From contig JAUIRK010000464.1 of assembly GCA_030549495.1 (NCBI GenBank), positions 1-64,000 of the forward strand: a stretch of DNA of 64,000 nucleotides, read 5' to 3'. Position 1 is the stretch's first letter; each line of letters opens with the position of its first letter. This DNA comes from Nectonema munidae. Its lineage: Eukaryota; Nematomorpha; Nectonematoida; Nectonematidae. This document shows positions 48,901-58,620 of this stretch, piece after piece. A program made the position numbers and the translations under genes. The notes under the pieces are model-generated. The model saw nothing but the letters and a program-made list of their open reading frames with translations, was not told where the DNA came from and made no database searches.

Positions 48901-51900
48901 ATTCGAACTCGTGACTTTGTGATATCGAATCCAAGGTGCGCCCAACCCTCATTGCGAATCCTGCATAGTCTGGACCAATTTTTGATATTTTTAATTTTTT
49001 TTTATTAAGTGTAAATGTTTTCTCGGCTCCTAATGTTCAACATATATTACTTTCTCCTCTCTTAATGTTCACCGTATTTACTATGTATTAAAATATTGTA
49101 TTGCCTGCAAATCTTAGTAAAATAGATATATACATGAATGTACTTTTTCGCTGGGAAAAAAAAGGAGAAAAACCATCAAGACCCCAATAATAAACATTAT
49201 CTTGTTTGGAAAATCTCATTTTTTAGCATTAAAATTTGATTCTACTTAAACTTTAAGATTTTCCCTTCTTTACTTTTGAAGCTTATCATTTTTATTTAGA
49301 TTGAATCCCAAAATTGGATTTCCCTGGAGTGAAATTAGGAATATTTCATTTAGTGATCGAAGATTTGTGATCAAACCAATTGACAAAAAAGCACCAGTAA
49401 TCTATCAATAATATTGCATTTTTATTATCTCTAAATTAACAAATGTTTTCAACAACATTCACCAAATCGCCCTTATCACGCTGCTAAACCACAAAGACGC
49501 ATGAAAAAAACTATATTTGATGATCATAATGCCATTTTGCAGGGCATTTGGTAAAATAAAGAAGAAAACCAAAACATAAATAAAATTGAATATACACAAG
49601 CTGTCAAAAAACCTCTCACACTTAAACCTAACAAGGTTATAAACGTTTAGGCACCGCGAATCGATACATGAGACTACACACAACCCATTTTTACAAAACA
49701 CACACTTACACAACTTCATAGCCTACAAATCACCACTACATGGCGAATATCTTCACAAAATCGATCCAAAACACAAATCAGCCTACTTTTTTACTCTGCA
49801 ATCAGTACATAAACAACATACATCATCTTTTCAATTTTACTCACATAAACTTACATTCCTTTATGATACCACTTGTGACGAATACCAAGTGGCGTAACAC
49901 TAACTTTACACTTCTAGGATCTAAAAATCACAAAGCCATATGGAGAAGCATATACCTGAGTCCAGCAATGCCAAGCTGTAGCTTTTATGTGGTTTGACTG
50001 AATTTACATTTATTTATTGCTTCTGTTTCAAAAGTGAAACAAAAATTCTACACTTTTCGTGTGATCACTTCCTTGATAAGAAAATATTAACTCAGTCTCA
50101 AATGAAAATCACTTTATTTGACTATCATATTGCGCTGGGCAACATCAACAAATGGGGATTTAATCGACTCCATTTTATGCGCCAAAATTTTTAAAATCAC
50201 TATAAAAGAATTTTCACGCATCCTTGTAATCTTACTCGCAGTCATGTACTTATATTCATAGAATAGTTTTAATTCAACAAAATGTCAATTTTTTCAGATA
50301 ACTACTACTTTTTCAATTCTATCACGTATTATAAAAACAAAACAATTTTTTATTTATGAAAACATACATATTCTTGATAAATCTTTATATGACACTGAGA
50401 GCAAATATGTATAAAAACATCTTAACATTCGTTTAGTCAAATTTAAAGCAGTATTCAAGGTCCGATATTTACTAATTTTCAATTTTTGGAAACCCATTTG
50501 CTTACGTTTCCAGATACTGATACTGCACAGGCAAGTGCATACTTAATTTAAAATCATTTCTTTACGTGACAAACTTTGACCGGTTATCGCCCACAATCGA
50601 CATATGGCGACTTTACAAAAATAAAATCGTCTACATTTTTAGTGCTTTTTAATACAAATCTTCTGCTTTAAAATAAATATCCTCTGACTATTTTGGTCGT
50701 TAAGGGGTTAAGATACTAATTTCTTCACTACACATGTTTAGTTCTCTGTATATAAATGAATCAATTCTTATTCGACTAAATTCTCGTTATTTTTATATAA
50801 TTTCCACAAAGTTTAATTTAAAAAGATTTCTTCATTTTTTCATACAGGATTTCATATTTTTTGCTCCGCGATTGCGAATAAATAAACGGATATTGGCGCT
50901 ATGCATGGGTAACCACGAATTGTACATGAGACGCCGAAAACCTGACACCATTGAAGTTCAGCAAATGAAGGCTCAGGCCAAAGAAGAAAAGCTCGCTAAA
51001 GAACACCAAAGGTTTCACTTCATCACTCTAGCCCATGATATGCCTGCATACTTACTCATTTTATTGAAAGCATACCATGTACTCTTAGATGTTGTAGAAT
51101 AAGAAATATTTATCCTGTATATTTGCTTATTTTATTGAAAGCATTCCTATATTTGCTCTGCTTGGGCCGGTGTATTAGCGCGGGTACCACCCATAAACAA
51201 TTTTTTCTTGGTAGTGCTATAAAATGTAAGTTAATGATTTAGACTAGTAGTCACTTAATCTGTGTTTCGAATTAAAGTAACCTTTGATATATCTACAAAA
51301 TTCATTTTTGAAAAGATTTTTCCATCATGACTACTGATGAAGTCATGAAAAAACGTTTAATTAGTGAAATAACTTTTACTATGAAATATTTTATATAATC
51401 ACCCATCACTGATATACAATAGTATATACTTATAGTTAAATAAATTTTTTTTTTGTTGTGTATGCATTTTCTTTGATTTCCATGTTGATTTCTTCAGAGC
51501 ACGATATCATAAAGAAAAGGCTGCAAGAGAAGAAGCTGAGAAAAAGAGAAGTGAGCTGGAGGAAAAATTAGCAAGAATGGAAGATGAATTCAAAAAGCTC
51601 CACGACTGTAAGTACTTTTTATTTTGAATGTAGGTAGCACGAGTACTAGTTCTTCAGCTCAACCTTATTTACTCGCCAATTCTCTGTCCATTTGATTGCT
51701 ACAAAGTAATCATGAAACTCACAAATTATTCTTACGAAAATCCTTTTAATTTTGCCGTTATTTTAAAATAACTTCCTTACGTCACTTCATCTAATTCACT
51801 TCTCTGTGCTTTGAACTACAATCTGATATGATCAGCTTGACACGTTGATATTTATCAGAGCACGAAGTACCATTTCCAGACTATTTTATTAGCATCTAGT

Positions 51901-54900
51901 TTTATAAAAAAAAACATAATAATTGAAGTTTATGATAACTCTACACGGAGATATGCTTTTCAAATAACTTTTGTTTATTTGTCCTTTAATAATAAAAACT
52001 TTTGTGATTTTATATAAACTCTTCCTGCACCTCCGGGTTTTCATGGCGTCCCTACTTCATCAAAATGGGATACTGTGCTCCGTTTGTATTGAACAATGAG
52101 GGATGAAGGGTAACCTGATAAGGGTCATGATTTGATGTCAAGGGCTTTCCAGTATTATCAAAACCAGGCATTTAAACAACTGTATTCATAGATTTATATG
52201 TGAATGAAACATAGGTGTTTAGGCACCCAGATTCGCAGTGAAAGTTGTTTTTCCTATAAACTGTACTCGTCTAAAATCTAGAAATAATTTAAAAAAAAAG
52301 GCATTTCTATTCTACTCAGATTGTTATAAGAAGGAGTCTTTTGAGTTGGAGTAGGCACTAAAATACTTTGCGCGGTGCGCTTGTAAGTACTCTCGTTTTA
52401 TAAAGATAAAATTAGTTTCAGGTCGAGATTAAAAGACACTTAAAGTCTGTTTGGAATTATAAATTAACACGTGATATACTTTTAAATTTAGTCTTAAACA
52501 CACAATTTGCTAAAAAAAAAAGAAAGAAGAAGATATTGACATCATGGTATCTGTGCAGGCAGTTAAAGAAATTTAGTATCTCTTGTCAAATAGTAGTGGT
52601 GTTTACGGGTGAATCCGCACTGAAGTCTATATGACTTATTTTAAAGTCATTTAAGGCTTATTCGATCACAAAAAAATGTTTAAATTCACAAAGAAAATAA
52701 ATTAGTTGGGAGAACCGACTTATGGACTCTTTTGAAACTCACTAAATTTCACCTCTTTATATTGATTCATTATATTTTAATTAATGAGTGCTTGAGAATG
52801 ATGTCTTTGTAACCTTTTTTATGTGTTTAATTTATTTTTTTTTCCACTCCTTATTTTCCTCATATACGTTATATAACTTTACATCACACAGCGGCTTTAG
52901 CCTTCGGTGCAATTGTTATATAAATATTTATTTATTCCTAATGGTTGCTCTTTATTACAAACAATATTCATTCATCGCTAATATTTTTTTTTCCCGATTT
53001 CAAATAAATTCTTCTTCTTCTTCTTCTTCTCACTAAATTTAGGATTTTTATTTAAATTTCGAAATGCTTATTTACCTTACATTCTATCTCAAAAAATAAG
53101 AATTTGAAAAATAACTGCATTTTACATTTCAGGTCTGAAAGAGTCACAGATGAAAACAGAAAAATTGGAAGATCAATTCGAATCTGCTGAAAGAAGAAGT
53201 AGAGAACTTGAGGAGCATAGAATAATTTTGGAAGAAAAAAAACTCGCAGCTGAACACACCGTCCACTTAGAAAAGGAGGAAAGAGAGAGGATCGTAAGGA
53301 ACATTAATTATAATAATTATTAAAATATTATTTCTTAAAAAGGGGTGTTATCTAAAGAACAGTAGTATCATATAGGACCGTACAGTTTGCTTTCAAATTG
53401 GAAGTTTTTAAATATTTTAGTTTATATTTTTTAGTTTTATAGATTTTTATTAATTAATCAGCTACCTATCCTTTGATTGAAGTGAATCATAGCAATATTT
53501 TATAAAAATTATTTAAATAAATTCCGTAAATATGAATAATTTCACATTCGGTTTTTGGATAAAATGACGCGCCGAACAGTTATTTATACAAAAAGAAACA
53601 AATGAAATAAAGTTAATGAACTCAAAATATATACATAGTAGTATCTTTTTAACAAAATTTATTTTATTTTTGAACTCAGTGCGGGGATAACAAAGTTTAG
53701 TTATCCTGAAATAAATCTAATGCTCTCTAGAAGTTCGCTATATCTAGTTTCTATTGTATGCATGTAATTATAAATGTGAGGATACACACAGATAGACAGT
53801 AAAGCAGTTATGTCTAAATATCTTATACGACTAATATAGTACATATCCTTACTTTCCTTCTCAGTAAATCCAAAAAGAAGAAGTCTTTTGATTCTCATTC
53901 CTTCCATTTTCTCTTTTGAGAGGCTAAGATTATTCTGAATAGTTCTCAATAACTGAGTCCCACGTTGACCACCTTAATGCCTCGTAAGAAGTTTTAGCCC
54001 GTCAGGAGGAGTTTTTATTGTCATTGCCTTTGCAAAACTTTGATTTGAAGTTTCTTTTAATTTTGATAAATTGGATTTGCAGATAAACGAAGCAACGGAT
54101 GCTCAGCGTCAACTTTCCGAGAAGAAAGCGGAAATGGAGCTTGCAGAGATTGAGCGCAAGAAGCTTCAAGAAGAGTTGACAAAATCTTTAAAAGCTCAGG
54201 AAAGCGCGCAATACGCATTAATGAATGCTGCAACACTTCATCCAAAAGAAATTGATGAGGGAGATGATGAACTTGCTTCTTCCAACGGCACACTAAGTGA
54301 ATCCTTTACTCTACACGGGTCACATGGCGGGCGTCTCTCTGTTTCTTTGCGTTTATAATCTTGTAGCTATCTAAGTTGGTCTGTTTAAGGACAAAATAGC
54401 CCAAGAATAAACTAATAAGCACAAATGAAGAGTTAAGTTCGAATTCATCTTAATATTGTCCTGATTATAGGATAAAATGATAATCATCAAGACATGATTA
54501 AGAGAAGCTTTCAATAACATTAAATGCAATATGTAACAATACCTAAGGCCTCTCACTTTTAATAAACTAGATTCACCATCTAATCCTAAAAAATATCTAT
54601 TTTTAAAATGGGGTATGAAACTAAAAATTAGTTTTTATTTCAAATTATATATTGAAATCTAAATGAAAAATAAAAAAGTAGCACTATCTCTACTTACTTC
54701 TATTTGATACATGTTTTGCAAGGAAGTGTTTCAAAATGTAATTCTTTTTTGGTCCCAAACATTTTAATTTCTCTCTCCGTGTATTTTGTAAACTCTTATG
54801 TGATAATAAAAAGGCTGGATAGAAATACACTTTGGAAAAATATCTTGAAGGTGAAATTTTTGAATAATATACACATTTTTCCAATTTGCACTCATCACAC

Positions 54901-56395
54901 GTTCCCTACTTGTAAGTCATATATATGGCATAGCCGCTGCCTGCTATAAACGTCTAATTTGTGTGCTTGTTTCTTTTCTCATCCTTCCTTCTCTTTATGT
55001 TTGTCCTTGCTGTCTAGGCGAAACACTGAACCATTTTGGTAGTGAAGACGTCATGAATTCTTTGGTGAGGAATGAGGAAGAGCGCATCCCACTCATGGAC
55101 AAGAACAAGAGAATGCAGCAGCAATTAAAGGTACCATCTTCGCGTCTTTTCTAATGTAGAAATATGTGTACCCTTCTTTTCATTTTTCCATTAACAACGC
55201 AACCAGACAGTGCACAGGGCATGTAATTTCTTCAAATAAAGTAGGTTTAAAGCCTTTAGCTTTTAAATTTTTTCAATTTTAAATCATTAAAGGACTTGTT
55301 TGGCTTGTGAGTAGACCTTCCATATTACTTTACTTCTTTTACGATTGGGTTTCAGACACAAATTCTTTTAAAATATAATTTAAAATAAAAAGCGCCACGC
55401 TGAATCTTTTATATCAGTGAAAAATATATTAAAAAATTAATATTTTAAATTTTGGTTTGACGGTGAAATCAAACTCACCGAATTTTACGTAACAAAAGTG
55501 GACATAAAAAGTACTAAAAATATATCGTTACGATATTGGTATGAAAGTGTGACGTAATAACTACGCTAACATTTCGTTGAAAGTGTATAACGATTATATA
55601 AGTGGATCGATCGATATAGAGTTTATTTAGAGATTGGTATCTACGATAACATTTGTTATGCCAATTCAATAAGACTTATCATCCCAATCGATAATGTAGA
55701 TTTTAAATTGTTTACATAATTTAAACACCGTATTGATACCTTTTTTCATCATGTTTAGATAAATAAATTTCTATATTATAACAAGGATTTGTTATGAGCC
55801 ACTCTTCTATTTTCATCAATTTTATAATCTGTTCCCGTTATATTCATCCACTAAAATAATCAATTAATGTTCTTCAAAAATGAAGTTCACTTTAGCAAAA
55901 GCTTACTCAATTACTAACAATTCATTTATGTCTTCTAGCGTAAAAATATTCAGCTAGATTTTATTTTTAATTAAAAAAACTTTAACAGTTATATATGATT
56001 TTTTTAAGATTGAGATAACATTTTCGAAATTTATTAATATATTTTTTAATTTAATGTTTAAATAGCACGGAGTTTGTCAATGGTGTTAGAACAAATATGT
56101 CCGTGCAAATTTTAAAAATAATCACATTTCACAGAATAAAAGATTCTACTTTAAGTTTTTTTAATATACTAGAAATGCGGCAAATTTTTTTTGTTTCTTT
56201 CATCTACTTATATTTTGCTTTTATTTCAAGTCTCTTGGTGACGATCTTGAGCGCTCGAAAGACATTGAAAAAGTGACTCCAAACGACATGATCCACGTTG
56301 AAAATGTAAAGCAGGGCAGAGATAAGTACAAAACACTGCGCCAAATTCGCCAAGGCAACACAAAAATGCGTGTTGACATGTTCGAGTCCATGTAA
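33911..56395 (+). CDS. Moe: Ezrin/radixin/moesin (ERM) protein, moesin-like, 13 coding exons seen
   Basis: The product links plasma-membrane proteins to cortical actin. Coding exons: 33911-33994, 38912-39007, 44943-45050, 45693-45862, 46667-46750, 47241-47387, 49300-49396, 50848-51011, 51498-51607, 53133-53293, 54083-54296, 55018-55130, 56231-56395. All joins use GT-AG and keep phase, giving 1713 nt (570 residues and a stop), against about 577 residues in vertebrate moesin. Residues 1-96 are FERM lobe F1 ([20 protein letters not shown]), about 97-230 lobe F2 ([26 protein letters not shown]), and about 230-300 lobe F3 ([35 protein letters not shown]). A charged helical region follows to about 450, then the C-terminal actin-binding domain ([16 protein letters not shown]). 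The regulatory Thr of KYKTLRQIR, phosphorylated in known ERMs, is present at visible residue 551. Only the first coding exon (about 4 residues; MPKT in human) is unplaced. Merlin is excluded by the intact actin-binding tail. Confidence 0.96.
34217..36943 (-). pseudogene. Decayed ZMYM1-like hAT transposon in an ERM intron
   Basis: Near 34217 the sequence CTGGGCCGGATTTAAAC resembles a hAT terminus; the right terminus was not found. The minus strand holds the transposase in order: a TTF-type finger (36780-36680; [16 protein letters not shown]), core pieces near 35950-35770 ([14 protein letters not shown]), [20 protein letters not shown] (about 35720-35660) with [17 protein letters not shown] after it, and the dimerisation end [20 protein letters not shown] (34700-34620). 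It has on the order of ten or more stops and frame changes. It lies antisense to the ERM gene and is not expected to affect splicing directly. Confidence 0.85.
37411..38160 (+). repeat. Duplicated block, copy B, order Y-X-Y'
   Basis: Part Y (37411-37700) precedes part X (37743-38075), which is followed by a shortened Y (38075-38160, CAAATAAAATGAAAATATAG on). Compared with copy A (X-Y), the order suggests a tandemly arranged unit that was later shortened. X shares the SINE-like insert with copy A. Confidence 0.8.
37900..38022 (+). repeat. tRNA-headed SINE-like repeat, copy c (B box lost)
   Basis: Matches copy b through GGTCGGCAGATTGTCTAATG and the body CCCTTGGATGCGATACCGAC. The stretch with the B box is missing (GAGGGTTTG is followed directly by TTTATCC), so transcription from it is unlikely. 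Confidence 0.7.
38499..38812. mobile_element. hAT-like MITE
   Basis: Starts CAGCGCTTCTCAAAC and ends with GTTTGAGAAGCACTG, an inverted repeat with one mismatch. Inside is another CTGCGATTCTTAACAAGGGG block typical of hAT termini. No 8-bp target duplication was found, so it may be a composite or an old copy. Confidence 0.65.
38912..39007 (+). CDS. Moe: ERM exon 2 seen
   Basis: Acceptor TTTACTTAG, donor AAG|GTTTTT. Encodes [20 protein letters not shown] through TWLKLNKK, 32 whole codons of lobe F1. The intron to the left is 4.9 kb and holds the hAT relic and the duplicated blocks. Confidence 0.97.
39008..41223. other. ERM intron sequence, nothing further recognised
   Basis: AT-rich intron between the exons at 38912 and 44943. 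The frames at 38915-39100 and 39478-39693 are exon read-through and chance respectively. Confidence 0.5.
41224..41417. mobile_element. TTAA-type (piggyBac-like) MITE, copy 5
   Basis: Starts TTAACCCTTTGAGGG and ends CATTAAATGGGTTAA. A perfect 15-nt palindrome CCGGTGTTACACCGG (41239-41253) lies beside the left end, where the other copies have theirs. The body is longer (194 bp) and less similar than in the other copies. Confidence 0.65.
41800..42298 (+). repeat. 0.5-kb repeat, left member of an inverted pair
   Basis: This segment is the reverse complement of 53318-53806, nearly identical over about 490 bp apart from small indels in an AT-rich part. It runs from TGCTTTACTGTCTATCTGTG to the AT-rich stretch ending ATTTTAATA. 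No coding content and no clear terminal inverted repeats. Class unknown. Confidence 0.9.
42299..44942. other. ERM intron sequence, nothing further recognised
   Basis: The TA-rich microsatellite region at 43190-43230 is the only simple structure. The minus-strand frame at 44577-44771 has a protein-like composition but no family I recognise. Confidence 0.45.
44943..45050 (+). CDS. Moe: ERM exon 3 seen
   Basis: Acceptor TGCGTTTCAG, donor AAA|GTTTGC. Encodes [20 protein letters not shown] and [16 protein letters not shown], 36 whole codons that end lobe F1 and enter the F1-F2 linker. Confidence 0.97.
45693..45862 (+). CDS. Moe: ERM exon 4 seen
   Basis: Acceptor ATTTACAG, donor AG|GTATAA. Encodes [20 protein letters not shown] through NDRLLPQ and two bases of an Arg codon completed by the next exon. 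Start of lobe F2. Confidence 0.97.
46667..46750 (+). CDS. Moe: ERM exon 5 seen
   Basis: Acceptor TTTTTTAG, donor CG|GTAAGG. Encodes [20 protein letters not shown] and AEHKGML, with split Arg codons at both edges. Lobe F2. Confidence 0.96.
47241..47387 (+). CDS. Moe: ERM exon 6 seen
   Basis: Acceptor ATTTTGCAG, donor AA|GTAATT. Encodes [20 protein letters not shown] through [10 protein letters not shown], with a split Lys codon at its end. End of F2 and start of F3. Confidence 0.97.
48600..48960 (-). repeat. SINE-like sequences with two tRNA-type B boxes (minus strand)
   Basis: On the minus strand, CGAGTTCGAATCCAGC (about 48905-48890) and CGGGTTCGATTCACG (about 48760-48746) match the B-box consensus. 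TTGGGCGCACCTTGG and TGACTTAGGTTAGACC precede them as possible A boxes. The plus-strand segment GGGATACCCTTTCTGACGTC (48678-48697) resembles the conserved core of V-type SINEs known from fishes and molluscs. Acceptor stems do not pair, so these are not tRNA genes. Confidence 0.5.
49300..49396 (+). CDS. Moe: ERM exon 7 seen
   Basis: Acceptor TTTATTTAG, donor CCA|GTAATC. Encodes [20 protein letters not shown] and [12 protein letters not shown] after completing a Lys codon. FERM lobe F3. Confidence 0.96.
50568..50711. mobile_element. TTAA-type MITE, copy 6
   Basis: The right end GGTCGTTAAGGGGTTAA is clear; the left end (near TTTGACCGGTTATCGCC) is worn. The body TCGTCTACATTTTTAGTGC and TTTTTAATACAAATCTTCTG matches copy 2 at 11809-11930 in inverted orientation. 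A near-palindrome TCGACATATGGCGA (50597-50610) lies beside the left end. Confidence 0.65.
50848..51011 (+). CDS. Moe: ERM exon 8 seen
   Basis: Acceptor CATACAG, donor AG|GTTTCA. Encodes [20 protein letters not shown] through [20 protein letters not shown]. End of F3, with the highly conserved [12 protein letters not shown] block, leading into the central helix. Confidence 0.97.
51498..51607 (+). CDS. Moe: ERM exon 9 seen
   Basis: Acceptor TTTCTTCAG, donor T|GTAAGT. Encodes [20 protein letters not shown] and [16 protein letters not shown], a charged helical segment with a heptad-like pattern. Confidence 0.95.
53009..53030. repeat. TTC trinucleotide microsatellite
   Basis: Seven TTC/CTT units in the intron between ERM exons 9 and 10 seen. 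Confidence 0.8.
53133..53293 (+). CDS. Moe: ERM exon 10 seen
   Basis: Acceptor TACATTTCAG, donor ATC|GTAAGG. Encodes [20 protein letters not shown] through [16 protein letters not shown] after completing a Cys codon. Central coiled-coil region. Confidence 0.95.
53318..53806 (-). repeat. 0.5-kb repeat, right member of an inverted pair
   Basis: Reverse complement of 41800-42298. It begins only about 25 nt downstream of the donor of ERM exon 10. Shares TATTAAAATATTATTTCTTA at one edge and GATAGACAGTAAAGCA at the other. Confidence 0.9.
54083..54296 (+). CDS. Moe: ERM exon 11 seen
   Basis: Acceptor GGATTTGCAG, donor A|GTGAAT. Encodes [20 protein letters not shown] through [19 protein letters not shown], the end of the helical region and the acidic linker. 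The donor is weak. If it is not used, the frame continues to a TAA at 54356-54358. Confidence 0.93.
54297..54358 (+). CDS. Moe: Possible alternative 3' coding extension of ERM exon 11
   Basis: Read-through of the weak GTGAAT donor adds [20 protein letters not shown] and a stop, in a stretch more GC-rich than its AT-rich intron. An AATAAA follows at 54406-54411. The product would lack the C-terminal actin-binding domain. This is inference from sequence only. Confidence 0.35.
54406..54411 (+). terminator. AATAAA after the alternative stop of ERM exon 11
   Basis: Lies 48 nt after the alternative stop codon. Another AATAAA lies near 54560. In AT-rich introns such hexamers also occur by chance. 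Confidence 0.3.
55018..55130 (+). CDS. Moe: ERM exon 12 seen
   Basis: Acceptor TGCTGTCTAG, donor AAG|GTACCA. Encodes [20 protein letters not shown] and [17 protein letters not shown]. The first two bases complete a Ser codon with the last base of exon 11, which confirms the 54296 donor. Confidence 0.94.
56231..56395 (+). CDS. Moe: ERM terminal coding exon
   Basis: Acceptor TTATTTCAAG. Encodes [20 protein letters not shown], then [20 protein letters not shown] and DMFESM, with the stop TAA at 56393-56395. It holds the F-actin-binding site and the regulatory Thr of KYKTLRQIR. Base composition here is much less AT-rich than the surroundings. Confidence 0.98.
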   Translation, partial: SLGDDLERSKDIEKVTPNDMIHVENVKQGRDKYKTLRQIRQGNTKMRVDMFESM

Positions 56396-57190
56396 AAATG
56401 AGTTGTTGTTTGGAAAGGCAGCAAACACAACAATTAACAGCATCACTCCATTCTTCACCCCATATCCCCATTTTTCTCTTTCCCTGCCCCCAAATTGCTC
56501 TCTTTCCAAATGTGAATTTGTTTCCTTCATTAAATTGTTTTGCCCACACCCATCAAAAATTTGTTTTTCTTGCATTTTTTATATTCCTTATTTTCATTCC
56601 TTTCAACTCAAACTGCTCAACCATTTTATTATGGTTCTCTTCCCTTTTTCATTTTTTCCTATCACACACTCTATTTTTATATGATTTTTAATGGAAAAGC
56701 AGCAACCGAAATTCAAAACGTTCCTTCCTTTGTTGATTATATAGCTTCTTCTAAACTTTGAAGAGCTTTCGAAAAATTCCCCCACACCACCATAATTCTC
56801 ATACACCATGCTTCACACACAGATGGTTCGCATTTACGGACCCGCAAATTCTTCTACAAGCCCGAAGACATGTTTTCCGTTTGTTTTGAAAATGTAAACT
56901 TTGTTTGATTTTCCTCAGCATTTTGTTGTGTATATTTTTTTATATTTTTATACTTATTTGTGTGTATGGATGTAAATATTATTTATATAATGTATGTAAG
57001 TAAGTATGTATGTATGACACGTGCGTATGTCTAAATTGTCTCATAAATTTTTTGCCAATCTTGTACACACTCTTTAATATTTTTATACAGATACCTTTGT
57101 CTTGAATTTACTTTTTACTTCTTTAAGGAGGAGGTTTTGCTTCATTTTTGTTATTTTATGCAACAAAATAAATTGTAAAAAAGTTTTTTG
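56396..57190 (+). other. Moe: ERM 3' untranslated region with poly(A) signal
   Basis: It holds a T-rich 3'UTR with a GU/UAUG-rich stretch (TGTATGTAAGTAAGTATG, about 56990-57015) and AATAAA at 57167-57172, near which the transcript probably ends. Open frames here on both strands (for example 56370-56684) are chance. Confidence 0.6.
57167..57172 (+). terminator. Poly(A) signal AATAAA of the ERM gene
   Basis: First canonical hexamer about 770 nt after the stop codon, in a plausible context. Confidence 0.5.
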
Positions 57191-58169
57191 CTAAACCCGT
57201 ACTATGCGTGCTTACCTCACTCGTTAAAATACTTCTAATAATAACGGTGAAATCAATTGATTAGAAAACGAGGGAAATTATCCAAGTTTTTCAAAAAAAC
57301 AAATGTATACTTTAATAAAACCAAGGTAGGAGGATTATCCTTTTAATTAATTGAATATAAAATCACATTCAAAGAGTGACTTGAAGATTGCAAACTCTTC
57401 GTTATTTGATTCTAAGATCTTTTGTCTTACTTGTTCCTCTGTGAGGATATCGCTTTGCCGGTCGTCTTGGCACTCAGCTTCTTCGTATGATTGATCGCCT
57501 TTATCCAGCTAAACATGTGGTCTTTTCTTATCACCATTAAAACATCCTTGTCTTCTTAACTGAATCTCGGAAGATTGTCAGGTCATAAAAATATCGGGTT
57601 GTTTATGGTTTTCATGCTTGATTTTCTATAGTTCCTCAGTTTGGGGAATCAACCAACTTTCCTTCATTTTTGACCCCTCTTCTCAACTTTTGAATATCCG
57701 TACTTTTACTTTATTACACACTATGCCAATTCTGTTTGACCTTCCCCCTCTCCTTCAGTTTTACTTGTTGTGGACAAGTTTACTCTTCTAGAAGGGAGAA
57801 TGGGATAAAAATTCATGTTTTTACATGAAAATTTAATATCTAATTTTATACATCGACTTTATATATTTTTTATTAAATGTTAAACTTTAACAAATAACCA
57901 AAAATTTATATACTTAAAACATTTTCTTAGTTAAAACATATTCACTTGAAGATACTAAATTTTTTTAGAAATAGTGTAAATTAGAGGCTTTTGATCTCAT
58001 GACAATGGACCTCAATTTATAATTTTATTTTTTTACATATACCTTCCAAAAAAGTTTGTATCAATAGAGTTTTAAAATTTCATCTTAATTAATCAAACTG
58101 TTTTTGTTACTAGAATTTAATTTTAAGATTTAGCTTGCAGAATTTCTCAAGGTTTTAGTTTAATATCAT
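57191..58169. other. Intergenic DNA, nothing recognised
   Basis: No gene or repeat boundary could be recognised here. Confidence 0.4.
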
Positions 58170-58620
58170 TTTATGGTGAATATGACGAGCCACCCGAATA
58201 CGCTGAATATAATCTCGAAAAAAGGAAGCACAGCATTTGAAATGCTGGAGGATATTTTGACCTTTGAACGCAAGATCACTGTATTTGCCAGGGATTTGCA
58301 AACGGGTTCACTATCACTTAATCCTTAAGAGAATTTAAAGAAACCAGCAGTCATATACACTGTGATTATTTCTACTGCACGATTGTTGAAGTGCAAAATG
58401 CATTTGGAGAAAAATTCAGTGATTTTAAAAAAGAAGACAATACTCTTACTTTCCCTATCACACCCATAGGCATAGAAACATCTCTGCAACATATCTTTGA
58501 CAAACTAATATATCAGATAAGGATTTATAGATGTCAAAGTTCAAATCATTGCTATCCTTGCTAAGAGCACAAATTAAGTGATATAGAAAATCTTTCCAAA
58601 TTCAAATAACACATATTTTT
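58170..58620 (+). pseudogene. hAT transposase relic (GTF2IRD2/FAM200-like)
   Basis: Plus-strand text FERKITVFARDLQTGSL, then EFKETSSHIHCDYF, EVQNAFGEKFSDFKKEDNTL and ETSLQHIFDKLIYQI corresponds to the part of ZBED-like hAT transposases that reads FEKKLxLFxxQL...FxxRFxDFRxxE...LQLELIxLQ. The rest of the gene is not recognisable. It has at least three stops or frame changes in this stretch. Confidence 0.6.

Noticed and set aside
48880-48960. tRNA gene on the minus strand
   Set aside because: It has a good B box, but acceptor and anticodon stems do not pair; better explained as a SINE head.
51012-51102. Read-through of ERM exon 8 adding about 30 residues
   Set aside because: The AG|GTTTCA donor joins in phase to the conserved next exon, and the extension has no similarity and no nearby poly(A) signal of note.
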